NCBI GenBank assembly: GCA_029948255.1
Contig: JALIZF010001867.1
Location: 372,001 to 436,000, forward strand
Reading direction: 5' to 3'
Length of the DNA stretch: 64,000 nt
Source of the DNA: Telmatactis stephensoni
Lineage: Eukaryota; Cnidaria; Anthozoa; Actiniaria; Isophelliidae
The position numbers and the translations under genes are program-made. Of the stretch, positions 1-12,026 are shown piece by piece; the first letter of the stretch is position 1, and every line of letters begins with the position of its first letter. Under the pieces are notes generated by a model. That model was not told where the DNA came from. It searched no databases and worked only from the letters and a program-made list of their open reading frames with translations.

Positions 1-2379
1 ACTGTGAAGATCACAGTTTAAGTGAACACTTTGTTGGTTGTAATCTCGAATCTTGGGCGATCTAACGGTGTATTTGGATTTTTTAGTACGCCGGAGCTAT
101 CGAAGTCACCGAGTCACGAGGAACGCAGGTCTGTGCCGAAGCCTTTCGCCGGATGAAAGATGTAAGTTTATTGTTAGCTTATTGTTCTTTTCTGCCGATG
201 CTGAAAGCAGATCATTGGAAGATGTGTACTTTAGATGCTGAAAGGAGTAGCACCATTGTCGCTAGAGAGCTACTTTCACTTTATGGTAGCGTCAAACATT
301 TTATCGATCGAAGCCGTAAACGTAAATGAGCGATTTCAACTTATCGGGAAAATCCACAAGTCCTGACGGCCGATGTGTGGCGAATTTCTGAACAGAAACG
401 TCTATTTATTCTTATTGTTGTATATTTCCTTTTCGTCGTATAGGCTGGAATACACAAGAAGAAGCGAATGACTCTCCTTGTAACGTCTGACTGTATACGC
501 GTTGTCGATGAAGAGACTAAAGTGAGTTTCGTACAAAAGAGTGATTACCGAATCGAATGTGGCGCATGTGATTTCACGCAGAATAATATTAATCGTACAT
601 GTGGTAACTAAGATCATAGATATTTTATTTGAATATAGATATATAGTGTAATGTTTGATTGAAAGTTGGCCAAATCCTAGTGACCTGCAAATATTACGGT
701 ATTAAACTACTCTGATTCCAATGTATCGGTCGGTGATCGATTATTCGACAGTTAACAGTTTGAAAAGATCCACTGAAACGATTGCTGCGTGATATAAAGA
801 GAAAAGAGAACGAAATGAACGAATTGTTTTCTAAAATCAACTCTACTTTTGAAAAAAACTTTATTAAAAACGAGATTTTATCGCTGATTCGAGGCTGGAG
901 AGCGTGTCGTTTGAAGTAGGTTTACGTGTGAGACCGGTAATCATTATTCTGTCTCAAAAAGCCAGTTAGATGCACAACAAAGTAGTACTTCATATTAAAT
1001 TCCTACTAAATCAAACAGTTTTAATGGAATCATTTAAAAACATTATCGCTAATGCTTTGAGCTTCTTAAGGCCCCCAAAGTTCTATCTCTTTGTTAATGG
1101 TCCCCTATTGAACTCACACAAATCAGTTGTGTTTGGCTAGGCGTAGACCTTTTGACCGTGATTTCTCTCAAGTGTAGTGCCATAAGGGTCTGTAATGATT
1201 GTGTATATACTATTAAATCGAATACAGCATTTTGAAATATCCCTGTACTGTATTCCAAACATCACTGTATTATTTCCCAATCTCTGATGAAAATTCTGAA
1301 AAGAAGAAAAATACTGGAATAAAGGCACTAAGTGAATATATAGACATGTTTGGTAACATAACTATAAAAATATACTGTACAATTGTACAATAGATTCTGT
1401 ATGTACTAGGTTTATCAGATTTCACAATTCAGATAATGCTGTTATTTTACTGAAAGATGGACAAAGTTCAGAATTAATGTTTTCTGCTTTGCTGAACATC
1501 CACATGGATTTCTGTTTTCACTGTGATTCGGATCATCAACCATGCCATCATTCATTGTACTAAGTGGGTTTTTATTTCTCATTACTTCAAAATCCCTACA
1601 TATATCTATATGTACGTTGGAGTAAAGTTTTATCTTTAGCACCTTGATAAGCAGTTTATCATCTTTATTCCAAGACATAACAGAATCTATTCTGCTCTTT
1701 TTAGAAATTTATATGTATTTTTACTTAAAATTGACTTTATCAGATTAATTTTTTTAAGGGAATGATAGCATTAATTCTTTCTGAAGTAGTCATTTCATAA
1801 TAACTTTAGGGAACCAAAACAAGAAGTTAAAACTCTAACCTTTTATTCTTAGATACGAATGATGATTTATCCCCTTGATTTTCTTCCTTATACTGTCTGA
1901 GATTGTGCAATAATATTGTGAAGCCTGCAATATTATGACATATAAATGCATCTCCGAAGTTGATTTATGAACTATTCTGTCACCACTTTCTTAGTTCTGT
2001 TGTTCCTACATATTACCCATGTTATTCATATATTATTACAATAGTGGCTTAATCCCTAAATGTTTGGATGTGTACATTCATGTACTGTATTTGCACAGTT
2101 TCAGATTGATTGAGAGGCATAGGATATGATGTATTAATAGAATGTTTCTTTTTCAAAACAGCATCATTATATACATGTACACTTTTCCCTCCAGAACTCC
2201 AATTATACTTGTGAATGTTGTGCTCACACTTGCACTGCCTGACTTTTGTCATCAAGCAAAACACACTGCACTTTACACATTTAATATACAATAGGTCTGC
2301 AGCAATAAAAACATTGATACAGTATTTCAACTCTATTGATTTTAATTTAAACTTAATTATTTTTCCTGATCTTTTTCAG
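1..2379. other. Upstream flank or intron of Numb, no exon recognised
   Basis: No reading frame here resembles the first half of a Numb PTB domain, which must lie upstream of the exon at 2380. A GTAAGT donor-like site follows GGATGAAAGAT near 161, so a 5' untranslated exon is conceivable, but nothing else supports it. Most of 600-2370 is AT-rich and shows no clear repeat. Confidence 0.5.
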
Positions 2380-2520
2380 TCACTGGTCATTGACCAGACA
2401 ATAGAAAAGGTCTCATTTTGTACACCAGACCCATCAGATGAAAGAGTATTTTCCTATATTTGCCGAGAAGGAACAACACGGAGATGGATGTGTCACTGCT
2501 TCATAGCAACAAGAGATACA
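2380..2520 (+). CDS. NUMB: Numb, PTB domain exon (internal, partial gene)
   Basis: Numb is a membrane-associated endocytic adaptor that is inherited unequally in dividing cells and limits Notch signalling. This 47-codon exon encodes the second half of its phosphotyrosine-binding domain: [12 protein letters not shown] followed by [18 protein letters not shown], both hallmark Numb PTB strings. The exon is bounded by a CTTTTTCAG acceptor before 2380 and a GTATGT donor after 2520, and is phase 0 at both ends. Upstream exons, carrying the start codon and the first PTB strands, were not found in the window, so the gene is 5' incomplete here. Family assignment is from motif recall and is very secure; paralogue naming (Numb versus Numb-like) does not apply outside vertebrates. 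Confidence 0.93.
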
Positions 2521-2714
2521 GTATGTGTCAACAGGAGATACAGTGTGTTTTTGTGCTTTTGTCAATATCATAATGGCTTTTAAGTATAAATAAATATTGA
2601 AAAAAGTGCTGTTTTATTTTGAGCATGATGTACTGTGCATGTGCCATGTATCCCTCTCTCTTCCTACTTCTACTCCTAGTAAGAGTAAATGTAATATTCA
2701 CGTCTTTCTTTTAG

Positions 2715-2822
2715 GGTGAACGTCTAAGCCATGCTGTTGGTTGTGCATTTACGGCTTGTCTTCAGAGAAAGCAAAAAGCACAAGCTTTGCAACAAGCTGC
2801 AAAGACTAAAGATGGAAAGGAG
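2715..2822 (+). CDS. NUMB: Numb, end of PTB domain
   Basis: This 36-codon exon continues the Numb frame after a 194-bp intron. It opens with GERLSHAVGCAFTACLQRKQ, the last helix of the Numb PTB domain, then runs into a Gln/Ala/Lys-rich linker. The acceptor is TTTCTTTTAG and the donor GTGAGA after 2822; both ends are phase 0, so this exon is a symmetric unit. The C-terminal PTB helix normally packs over the peptide-binding groove and is needed for binding NPxY-like ligands. The following intron is about 1.6 kb and contains a MITE and a further short repeat. Confidence 0.92.
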
Positions 2823-2963
2823 GTGAGATTTTGTGTGATGTGCATAAAAAGAATTACTTAGCTGTTGGTCTAAAATATATAAACTGCTTCTGCCCTTTTG
2901 TTTCATGGGTTAATGAAAACCACCCTAACATGTGAAAGAAAGAGCACTGTCAGTAGTTTGTAA

Positions 2964-3107
2964 TAGAGTGATCACACTTAATCTGTGAAATTGTACTAGC
3001 TAAATCATGCAAAATAGCACTAATAAACAATGGAAAACAAAGGTTTTTATATTTGTTAGTACAAAGTAGATTTTGTACTTTTTCACGGATTAAGTGCGAT
3101 CACTCTA
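2964..3107. mobile_element. MITE family A, copy 1 (140 bp, TA target site)
   Basis: A 140-bp element lies inside the Numb intron, flanked by TA dinucleotides. Its ends are inverted repeats of about 25 bp: the left begins GAGTGATCACACTTAATC and the right arm, read on the opposite strand, begins GAGTGATCGCACTTAATC. It has no coding capacity. Size, TA flanks and terminal inverted repeats fit a Tc1/mariner-type non-autonomous element. Sister copies are at 11828 and 41027. Confidence 0.85.
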
Positions 3108-4200
3108 GTTGATACAGAATAAAAGAAAAGAATGAATTAGAGTTTAGTAAAATGAATCAAGATAAAAAATGAACAGCATATATTCAAATATAACTCGAAC
3201 TATTCATCTGTTTATAAATTGTCTTTCTCATGTCAAGAACAAGAACAATAAGATAAATATTTTTTAGAATATTTTTATGGTGCAGACAGTTTCAGAGTTA
3301 GTTAAAAAATTAACAGCAAAGTGAAACATAACATCATTCATCAAATGTCTCTCTTATGTGCTCCCTAAGTAAACAATGATTGCTCTTTGATTTTCTCTTA
3401 TAACCAGGCACAGCTTTCACCGAATGTACCAGAAGTTTGTTACAAATTACAAATACACTATCATAACTAAGAGAAGTAGGCTTATCAAAATAAATGAGTT
3501 TTCAGCTGTCTCTTAAAGGAAATAATAAAACTAGCTTGCCTAATAGTTAGAGGGATCATGTTCTACAATTTAGGTCCTGCTGCAACCTTTGATCCCCATA
3601 TGTTTTCAACCTAGACTTAGGAACCTGTAACAACCTATTGGAGCAGGAACACAATGAATAATAACTAGTGCAAAAACTTATCTAATATTAGATATACTAG
3701 CTATTTCTAATAGAAAGTGAAGTGCTGCGAGCAGAAAACAGCTAGTGGTATATCCACGTTGGCAGAACTGTTTCCCTAAAACTCACGAAAGTACACCGCT
3801 TTTTCTGATATATCAAATGTTTCTTGTCTATCTCCTGTGCGTTGTGTGACAAACACTGCTAGTTGACCTTCAATTAATATTAAACTATAAAACATAATTC
3901 TCCAGGATCAGTGTCCGACACACACAGTTCAAAATATTTAGAACTTTGAGTAAAGCAATTTTTTTTCAAACAATCACAAACGGCTATAGCTTTGGCAATG
4001 ATTATAAAACTAACTGATTTTAAAAGCTAGTTTATTCAGGAAAAGATGTGAACCGCTGATCGTATGTATCGCATGTTCGTCTAGTGACATCCACAGATTA
4101 CACTGTGTTCCGAATAGGAGGCTACTCGCTTCGCTCGCAGCAATAACGAAACCTTGTATTAAATGATTCGATATTCGATTGGCAACCAGCGTAACTTACA

Positions 4201-4318
4201 TAGTGCTATCCGTTGGATAAATCCATATCCTGCAGATAAAATGATGGTGTTTTCCAATAAATTTATTCACTGGATAAGAATTTATCCAGCAGATAGTGCT
4301 ATCCACCTTTCATGCAAC
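4201..4318. repeat. Short interspersed repeat with GGATAA/TTATCC motifs
   Basis: TAGTGCTATCC occurs at both ends of this roughly 115-bp stretch, and GGATAA and TTATCC alternate inside it. The layout suggests a small non-autonomous element in the last Numb intron, just upstream of the final exon. No second copy was seen in the window. Confidence 0.45.
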
Positions 4319-4403
4319 TGTGGCCAGGTACTTGGGTGATCCTAACCTATGACTAAATACATGTACAAAATGTTTGCTTGATTTGTCTTTTTTGGTATAC
4401 CAG

Positions 4404-5468
4404 GGTACATCTCAAGAGGGCCAGCAGCCAGCAACATCTACAACATCTACAGAAGCTGCTACAACTCCACCAACACAACCACAACAAGAACAAACAACTT
4501 TAAAACAACTTGCAACAACAAGTGCACCTGCCATTTCAACACCAGCTGCTGTTTCAAGCCCAAGCACCATGAATGGGCCTACTCCAGCTGTAGCTTCAAC
4601 AGCTTCTCCTCCTCAACCTGCAGCAGAACCAGCACAAGCGCCACAGCCATCAATACCAGCACAACAGCAACCAGCTGTACAGCCAGTATTGAAACCACCA
4701 CCTCCTGTTGCAAGAGCAAGGCCACAACCATTTGCACCTTCCCCCTTTACTCGACACATGTCTCTTAGGTATAAATCAACTCCAATGTCATTAGGTCCTT
4801 TGAGAGATAATTCCAAAGGCTATTCAACATTACTTGAAGAGTCACAACCACCAAAGTTACCTCAAACTGTTGATGCTCTTAATGTACATGGTGCACCTAC
4901 TCAACCTCTTAATTATCCTCAAGGGTTTGTCCCTCTCCAGTCCTCCTCTCCACAAGTTGCCAGCAATACTAGCCCAGGACTTGTTCAAAGCTCTCCGATG
5001 TACAATGGGCTACATTCAGCGACAACAACTATGAATACATCACAATCATTTGGCAGTACTGCACAAAATACTATGCAGCCATTTACTCAACCTGTACCAC
5101 AACCAAACCCATGGTCTCCACCTGTTTCCCAGCTAAAACGTACTCCATCAGATGCTGAGAAGTGGCTAGAATCTGCAGAAAAGATCAATAAGGCAAATGG
5201 AGGAAACCCAGGACTTCTGACGACTGTCAATCCCTTCTCAGGCTCGACATCTCAAAATAGTGCAATATCAGGAACTTGGACAACAGACATGAATACATCA
5301 TTACCAACTGCACAACAAACAAATAATCCCTGGGGAAGAACTTCTGTGTCAAGTGTACCTGAAGAAGATGACTTTGCATCTTTGGCAAGTAGACATACAG
5401 GATCACCAGTAGAGAAGACCACTTCAAAAAATCCATTCAACCAGGGAACACAAGTCTACTGGGTTTGA
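4404..5468 (+). CDS. NUMB: Numb, C-terminal exon with NPF motifs
   Basis: The last coding exon (354 codons plus TGA) starts after a TTGGTATACCAG acceptor and keeps phase 0 from the previous exon. It encodes a Pro/Gln/Thr-rich disordered tail. Near residues 258-270 of this exon, TPSDAEKWLESAEKI matches the conserved NumbF region. Two NPF tripeptides follow (NPFSGS and, close to the end, NPFNQG); NPF binds EH-domain proteins such as Eps15, linking Numb to clathrin endocytosis. I see no DPF motif of the kind that binds AP-2. The protein ends VYWV, unlike the vertebrate tail. Early Gln/Pro-rich repeats make this region fast evolving. Confidence 0.92.
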   Translation, partial: GTSQEGQQPATSTTSTEAATTPPTQPQQEQTTLKQLATTSAPAISTPAAVSSPSTMNGPTPAVASTASPPQPAAEPAQAPQPSIPAQQQPAVQPVLKPPPPVARARPQPFAPSPFTRHMSLRYKSTPMSLGPLRDNSKGYSTLLEESQPPKLPQTVDALNVHGAPTQPLNYPQGFVPLQSSSPQVASNTSPGLVQSSPMYNGLHSATTTMNTSQSFGSTAQNTMQPFTQPVPQPNPWSPPVSQLKRTPSDAEKWLESAEKINKANGGNPGLLTTVNPFSGSTSQNSAISGTWTTDMNTSLPTAQQTNNPWGRTSVSSVPEEDDFASLASRHTGSPVEKTTSKNPFNQGTQVYWV

Positions 5469-8400
5469 TGGCCATCTATGTTTACAGTACTCTAGCAAGA
5501 TTAGCCAGATAATCAAAGACAGTTACAAGTATTTGTAAACAATCAATTGAATTTATAATTGCATCCTGTGTCATATGCACAGCAGCTGCCACTGCTTGTT
5601 GTGTTTTGTAAATTTTTACTGCAAAAGTCGATGCAAAGTCTGACTAGCAGGATGTCGTCAAGTGCTTATAATTCTTTCCAAGTATTTAAATCATCAATTT
5701 TTACTACAGATCTCTTATGATAAGTTTTGGACCAGACATTGGAACAACAATCTTTAGCCTCACTTTTATCGATGGCTGAGAAAGGAGACTATGGAATCTT
5801 TGCAGGATAACCATGTCTAGAGACATACAGGAACGTAATGTTTTAATTGACATGGGGGAAAGTGATTTTGGTACATGATTATGGTGTTCAAAAAGGAAAA
5901 TGTTCTTCAAGGAAGGGTTACTTGCATTGGTTTCATTACATATTGACTATGATCAAAGAACGCCAAGATATTCAGAGTGGACGATGTTTCTTAACAAGGG
6001 GTCATGTGCCGTGGTTTTAATTCAGATTGCCACAGAAGGGATCAAAGAAGTCATATACTATACTGTGGGACGTTCAGAGTAAGTGTATAATAGACTGAAA
6101 TTAAGAGTAGAAAAATTTACTAGATGTAAATTACAAAAAGCTAGACAGGTTTTTGCATTCATGCATAAAGTTATTTCCATTGACAAGAGACTCCTTAGTT
6201 AGTTCATTTATGAATGAAAATAATATTCATACAAACCAGGAGACAGACACTCTGCAGGCACCCCTATAAAAGCCATCAGCAGCCGAATTTGACATGTTGC
6301 CCTGCATTTGAGCTATTTTTAGAATTCAATTGGATCACTCTCAGCATGTGCTGAAATTGAATGCATGGCAAATGTCAAACACTTTCAGCATGTGCAAAAT
6401 GGTGGTCTACATGTAAGAATAACCAGACGGCAGGGCAACACATCATATCATGTGACATATACATGTCTCAGTCTCCTGGATATGCTTTCCTAAAAGCCCA
6501 TGGATCATGGTTCTGCATTAACCTTTAATATTTATGCATTAATTAAAGCCCATGGAATTATCAGATATTTATATCTTTGATATAGGATATTTTACTCATT
6601 TTTTGTCCATATTTTTTCATAATTTATTCCCAAAATATGCTAATTAATGAGTCTTTGGTCAAAGGTCACATCAGTATGTCTTGAATGCAAATACAGTAGA
6701 CTAAATATAACCTTTAATCAGCTGACTGCAGGTGCTACTTTTATTCCCTGATAGTTAAATAGAATACATTAATAATAATACAACAATGCAAATATAAGTT
6801 AATAACAAAAACTGGAGGAAAAACTCAAGAAGAATTACAATTTTTTAACAAAATTACTGTATAATTTACTGAAATATTTCAACTGAGAAACAATAGACTT
6901 CCTTCGCTTGCCTCAATGTTCTCCCAATACAATCCTCTTGAGGAGTAAGATTCTTTGTTCAAAGTGAACATTCTTTTGTGTCTACCTAATTAAAGGATTT
7001 CAAACAAAGAAATGCAGTTTCAAGAGGACTGTATTGGGAAAACACTGATGCAATCAAAGGAGGTCTATTATTGTGATGATCAATTATTGTTCCTCACTGC
7101 TGTCAATTAAGGTGTTTAAAATTATTGCCACTGTTCTTCTCAACTTCAATCCTGCAGCCTCAATGTATCCATTATCATTTTGTCTAGATTATTGATTTGT
7201 TCCAGTGCATTACCATTACAATTACTACATTAAGCTTTAAACTATAAGATAAGTATAATGTTCAGTATTCTATTTCCAGTCTTGGTTTAATATTTTATAT
7301 CAGTTTGAAAAGATTAAGAAAGTGTATAGACTATTAGAATGGAAGTGTAACTAAGAGTGTATAGACTGGAAGACTGTTAATTAAGTACCAATAGTCAAAG
7401 ATAAAAGCTAACATTAAGATTTTAATTATTTTTGCTCTGAAAGTTTCAAGTAGTTTATTCGATTTTAGCTAGTTTTCTTTATTCCTGTTTTTATGTTTAT
7501 GTCTAGCTGAGTGCTGTACAATTGGCTTTATTTTTAAAAATGTACTGTATGATTTCTTTTGCTGCTTAGCTTCACTCTTGAAAAGCCACATATTCAATAT
7601 GCTACTCCACTTTTGCTGCACCAAGTCCAACTCTGGAGCAACCTTGAAGTGGCAGGTGATTCAGATGGCAATGAAACATTATCATTCCACTCCTGTATGT
7701 CACAATGCAACAAACTTGTGAAATAATTATCCAAGTCAAATTAAGCTCCTATACTGAATTGATTCAGACATTGTTCTTTTACTGATCTTCATTCAGCAAT
7801 GAGATATGGCAATTTGGAGTGGCATATGGAATGGGCCTAACTTGTGATTATAATCATCATTTATCACCATCAGCAGCAGCAACATTGAAAAGGCACTGTG
7901 GTATGTCTACATAATGCCTTAAAGTCTAAGCCTGCTGCTTCATTCTTCAAGCTGGTTTCCTCTGTTGCATAAATGATGCAGCATGTATTGATGACGAACT
8001 GCTGCTTATGCCACGTGTAAACCAAGCTTAAATGGATTCTCAACTGATTCCGGAAGGTGTAGCATAATTATTATTGTCAGAGAAGAGAATGAGACTTCTG
8101 GAATTAATTTTACTGCAAAAATGCTTGTATTGCAACCAACAATGATTCAAACCTTTAGGTGGATTTTGGATTTTTCTGCTCTGCCAATCATATGAAGGGG
8201 TGGAGCTGATGTAAATGCCCTCAAGGGACCTCAAGGTAGATGGAAAACCTTGATCAAGGTGGGATTGATGTCATTTGCTGAAGTTCTGCCCCCTTGACAT
8301 GATTGGCAAGCAGAACAACCCAAAACCCAACTGAAAGCTTAAAGTTGGCAGTTGTGATACAAGCACTTCTGCAGTAATGGATCCCATAACACTATAACTT

Positions 8401-10080
8401 ATTGGAATAATATTATTTTCAGTCAGTTTGCTGCAATACCCTGTTGGCAGACCTTAAGAAGGTCCTCTTCACATGTTGCATTGCAAACTTTCTAGAAGTT
8501 GCAAATCAAATTATAGAAGTAATATTTGTGTAATAGTTCATACATAATCATGTGAGTCACAATAACCTAGAGTTAAGTGTATTTGTTGCCCAGAATCATG
8601 GAGCGAGGGAGAGAAGATATGAGCTAGTACAGTATAACACTCTCCTCCTGCCCCCACCCCCAGCCACTTTAGCATGTGACTCTCACTGTAGTCCCCTTCA
8701 TTTAGGGTTGAGTTTTTTGTTTTTGCTATTTTTTAAGATGTACCTAGACTATTTCTTTTGTTCCGATTATAAATACTCTTGGGTTCAGATATTTATGATA
8801 CCCTGAAGTCAAGGGTAAATCTTAACTGTAAACTGTTCACTTCCCACTTGTATCTCTGGGCTCTGTGTGAGTTTTTAAGGCATCCAAGATGGGTGGGAAG
8901 TGAGAGCATGCTTTAAGCATCCCAAAACCTCAATCACCCTCTAGAAGAGAGAGGTTCACCTTACATAATAATGAAGGCAAACCTCAAGTTGTTAAGTAGC
9001 CACCACATGGATACTGACCATTTCAAATTGCTTTAGGAGCATCTGGGTTGCAAACTTTCAAGTTGATTTCATTTTTACACAAAAATGATCATTATTTTAA
9101 CAGTGGATGACTGCATACAGTTAACTTAGGAAAAAGTAGAAAAATTAATTAAGGTGTATAAATGCAGAGGTTGAAGTGATGACAACCATTGTATACATGT
9201 GGACACCCATCCCCTACCCTCAATAGGCTTGTCAAGTCTTCTCCAACGTCTACTGCAAGCTATTTTTATTTTTAGTCGGGTTAAATAGTTCTTTTGTACT
9301 TTGTTATGTAAGCAATTATGTAAACTGGTGCAGTGCACAAAGGATAAGATCTGGCCAGTTATGCATGCACAAGAATAGAAGCATTTGTTTAGAACTAGCA
9401 GCAGGCTAATTTTTACGTTTTTACTATGGAAGGGATAGAACTAATAATATGGATGTATATGAATATTGTAAATTAGCAACAAGTGAATGAATGGTATACC
9501 TTTGAACAAAGAACTGCTCTTTCAGACTAAACTTGTGTAGATTGTTAATGTTACACTTTACTTGGTGGGTACAACACCATTCCATGTGTATCCGGAGGGT
9601 GGTGGTTTTGGTCAGTTCTGGGGTGGTTTCACTTAGAGCATTGTGAGCATTAGACTGGGGACACTAAAGAGTTAACCCTTTCTAACTATACATTTATGTT
9701 TCATGTACCGGTAAATCCCCCGGTCCAATCGGAATGCGGAAAAACATTGCATACCTGTTTGTCGTTATTCCTGTCAAAAAATATTGACGTCATGCACTGC
9801 GCTTCTAGCTAGGCCTTAAGATATTTTCCACAAAGGAAATTTCTGCTATGTTTTAATTTCGTGATAAAAAAGGCAATTATTCATGAGTGGTTTCGCGATT
9901 TCGCGTTACTTTCATTTCGGAATGTTTCCGCGAAATTTGCGAAATCAAACCAGTCAAAACCAGTTACCGCGCAGATTTTTATTTATGCTGAAGCTGGCCG
10001 GTTTTGCGTGACTAGTTCTTTTGTTCTTGATGTTATAATTTTTACATAACAAACATCCATCCATCGAAGTGAAACCAAAC
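5469..10080. other. Numb 3' UTR and intergenic region
   Basis: No protein-like reading frame was found. The first part should be Numb 3' UTR; ATTAAA near 6542 is a possible polyadenylation signal, but no AATAAA was noticed soon after the stop. An imperfect inverted repeat lies at 6891-7073. A perfect TGACGTCA palindrome sits at 9785-9792, about 290 bp upstream of the ADP-ribosyltransferase start codon. Confidence 0.5.
6891..7073. repeat. Imperfect inverted repeat, about 180 bp
   Basis: The left end CAATAGACTTCCTT and the right end AAGGAGGTCTATTATTG are complementary, and inner segments around CCCAATACAATCCTCTTGA and TCAAGAGGACTGTATTGGG also pair. The element has no coding capacity and looks like a decayed MITE. 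Confidence 0.55.
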
Positions 10081-11439
10081 ATGGCGGAAGACATCGACTA
10101 CAGCAAGCTGGCTAAAGTCGAAGGTGCTGAAAGCTACCAGGAGGCAGCAATAATCGTACCAGGTCCACCCATCGAGGTCTTCGCTCAGAGAGCTGCACCA
10201 ACGGTAACCTTAAAACCACTGAAACAAAGTCAAGGCAAATTCTACTACGAATGCAAAACGGCTACAGCGGGTTATATGCAGCTTGGTTGGGCTGACGAGC
10301 AATTTAAAGCCAACGCTAACGAAGGTAAAGGCTGTGGAGACGATGTTCATTCGTGGGCTTATGACGGTCGAAGAGCTTTGAAATGGCATGGCAACAAAAA
10401 TACCAAATTTGGCAAAGCATGGAGCTCTGGAGATGTCATTGGTATTGCCATAGATATCGAACAGAAGAAGATAATATTTTCATTAAATGGAAATGATTTG
10501 GGGCCAGCCTTTGAAGACGTGGCTATTAGTGGCTCTATTTATCCTTGTATATCGCTTGCCAGGGGCGAGAGGGCTCAGGTATTCCTGGGACATAAATCTG
10601 ATCCCTTTCATTATCAACCTCCGCCAGGGTTTCAACCCCTAAGCGTTACTGCACCAGACCTTGATAAATCTACGGAGTACAGCAAGTTCACCAGCTTTGC
10701 TGATGTGATTAATATGGGACTTGCTGAGAAAAGTTTCAGCGTTTCTGGCGCTGGCAGCATTATGGTAACGATAATGGGGCGTGGTCTGGACTACGAGGCC
10801 AAGAAAAACGCCCTGATGCACGCTGGTTATGAAGAAACGGTCAAGAAATGGCAGCAGATTAAATCCACCATTCCTGACGCTGACAATATTGGCCTGTCCA
10901 TAAACGAGATCTATGCTGTGATTTGCTACACTCTCGAGAAGCCTCCCGTCTATCGTTACTTCAACAGCGACACAAGGAAAGGGTATGGAGGTGACGGGAT
11001 GGATTTCCCTATCATTTCATTTCTACTACAAGAGGCCTGCAGAAAGATTCTCGCCGCAACGCCAAAGGAAGCCCGCACAAAAGTCGTCTATAGAGGCGTA
11101 TCCATTCCCTTTGCAGCCGAAGTTGGACAGGTGGTTCGTTTTGGGTCCTACACATCAACTACAGCCAATAAAAGTGTTGCTGAAGAGTTTAGAAAAACAC
11201 CCGAGGGAACGCAGTTCGTAATCACAACTAAAATTGGTGCAGGTATCAAGATGTTTTCAGTTTATCCCGAGGAAGATGAAGTTCTGTTACCTCCCTATGA
11301 TGTCTATCGTGTTGAGCGCCTAGAGGAATCCACTATGTATCTAGAAAGTCTCTTTGACGACGACTTTGTAGAAAAGTATATCAAAGATAGCAATGCTGTT
11401 GGTGAAGCAGATGCCATCGCGAGAAAGCATTTGAAATAA
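10081..11439 (+). CDS. SPRY domain-ADP-ribosyltransferase (R-S-E class) fusion, intronless
   Basis: The 452-residue product is predicted to be cytosolic (no signal peptide or membrane segment). Residues about 52-170 form a SPRY domain of ryanodine-receptor type, with GYMQLGWA, HSWAYDG, KWHG and FSLNGNDLG in order. Residues about 225-440 form an ADP-ribosyltransferase fold: VVYRGVS supplies the catalytic Arg (R338), SYTSTT the Ser-Thr-Ser-like motif (S359), and EDEVLLPP an ExE pair (E398, E400). R-S-E with ExE is typical of arginine-specific mono-ADP-ribosyltransferases using NAD. The ATG at 10081 (ACATGGCGG) was chosen; the in-frame GTG 12 bases upstream is not a credible start. No intron interrupts the gene. 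Polyadenylation signals follow at once. The SPRY domain probably selects the target; that is inference. Confidence 0.88.
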   Translation: MAEDIDYSKLAKVEGAESYQEAAIIVPGPPIEVFAQRAAPTVTLKPLKQSQGKFYYECKTATAGYMQLGWADEQFKANANEGKGCGDDVHSWAYDGRRALKWHGNKNTKFGKAWSSGDVIGIAIDIEQKKIIFSLNGNDLGPAFEDVAISGSIYPCISLARGERAQVFLGHKSDPFHYQPPPGFQPLSVTAPDLDKSTEYSKFTSFADVINMGLAEKSFSVSGAGSIMVTIMGRGLDYEAKKNALMHAGYEETVKKWQQIKSTIPDADNIGLSINEIYAVICYTLEKPPVYRYFNSDTRKGYGGDGMDFPIISFLLQEACRKILAATPKEARTKVVYRGVSIPFAAEVGQVVRFGSYTSTTANKSVAEEFRKTPEGTQFVITTKIGAGIKMFSVYPEEDEVLLPPYDVYRVERLEESTMYLESLFDDDFVEKYIKDSNAVGEADAIARKHLK

Positions 11440-11443
11440 TGAA

Positions 11444-11449
11444 AATAAA
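11444..11449 (+). terminator. Polyadenylation signal of the SPRY-ART gene
   Basis: AATAAA begins five bases after the stop codon, and two more copies follow within 50 bases. The 3' UTR must therefore be very short, and a MITE starts about 80 bp further on. Confidence 0.6.
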
Positions 11450-11528
11450 ATGAATGTTTCCAATCAAGTTCTGTAAAATAAACTATACAATAAAGTATTA
11501 CAAAATTCAAGTTTCAACTGTAGTGTTT

Positions 11529-11632
11529 TTGACTGTGAAAACGGCACCGCACGGTCACGGTACAGTTTCGGCAGGAATTTCGAATGTTTCTATTATAGAC
11601 GACACCAACGACACGGCCCGTTTCACACTCTG
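11529..11632. mobile_element. MITE family B, copy 1
   Basis: This segment of about 104 bp starts TGACTGTGAAAACGGCACCG and ends CCCGTTTCACACTC. The ends are imperfect inverted repeats (GTGTGAAACGG against TGTGAAAACGG), and the interior is rich in CACGG/CGGTCACG. Related copies lie at 29137, 51565 and 57739. Confidence 0.7.
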
Positions 11633-11827
11633 CTCTATCCATTATGTCATCACCACTGTCGGATAAGAGGCTATTTTTAGATTATGCGCGCGGATTGTTC
11701 TCCTCTCGGATGGAAAAAGCTCAAAATCAAAACTTGGACGGAGAACCGTTTTTCTAATTAAATAATTTCACCAAGCCACAGGGCCCCCTATTTAAACATA
11801 TTTTTTTAAATAAAGGTAATAAAAATG

Positions 11828-11972
11828 TAGAGTGCATGCACTTAATCCGTGAAACAAACACTACTAATTAGTAGTAAATAGTGTTGATTAGACAATAGGA
11901 AACAAAGGAATTACCATAATTTAGCACTATTTTGCACTATTTATGCTTCACGGATTAAGTGCGTGTACTCTA
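11828..11972. mobile_element. MITE family A, copy 2 (141 bp, TA target site)
   Basis: A 141-bp element between TA dinucleotides. The left arm begins GAGTGCATGCACTTAATCCG and the right arm, on the opposite strand, GAGTACACGCACTTAATCCG. Length and arm sequence match the copy in the Numb intron. Confidence 0.85.
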
Positions 11973-12026
11973 CCTAAATTGTCGTTGTTTAATCTTGTTA
12001 TTTGCGCGTGCATGTGTAATATTCTA

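Noticed and set aside
4613..4816. Gly/Cys-rich - strand frame opposite the Numb tail
   Set aside because: Antisense shadow of the Pro/Gln/Ala-rich coding sequence.
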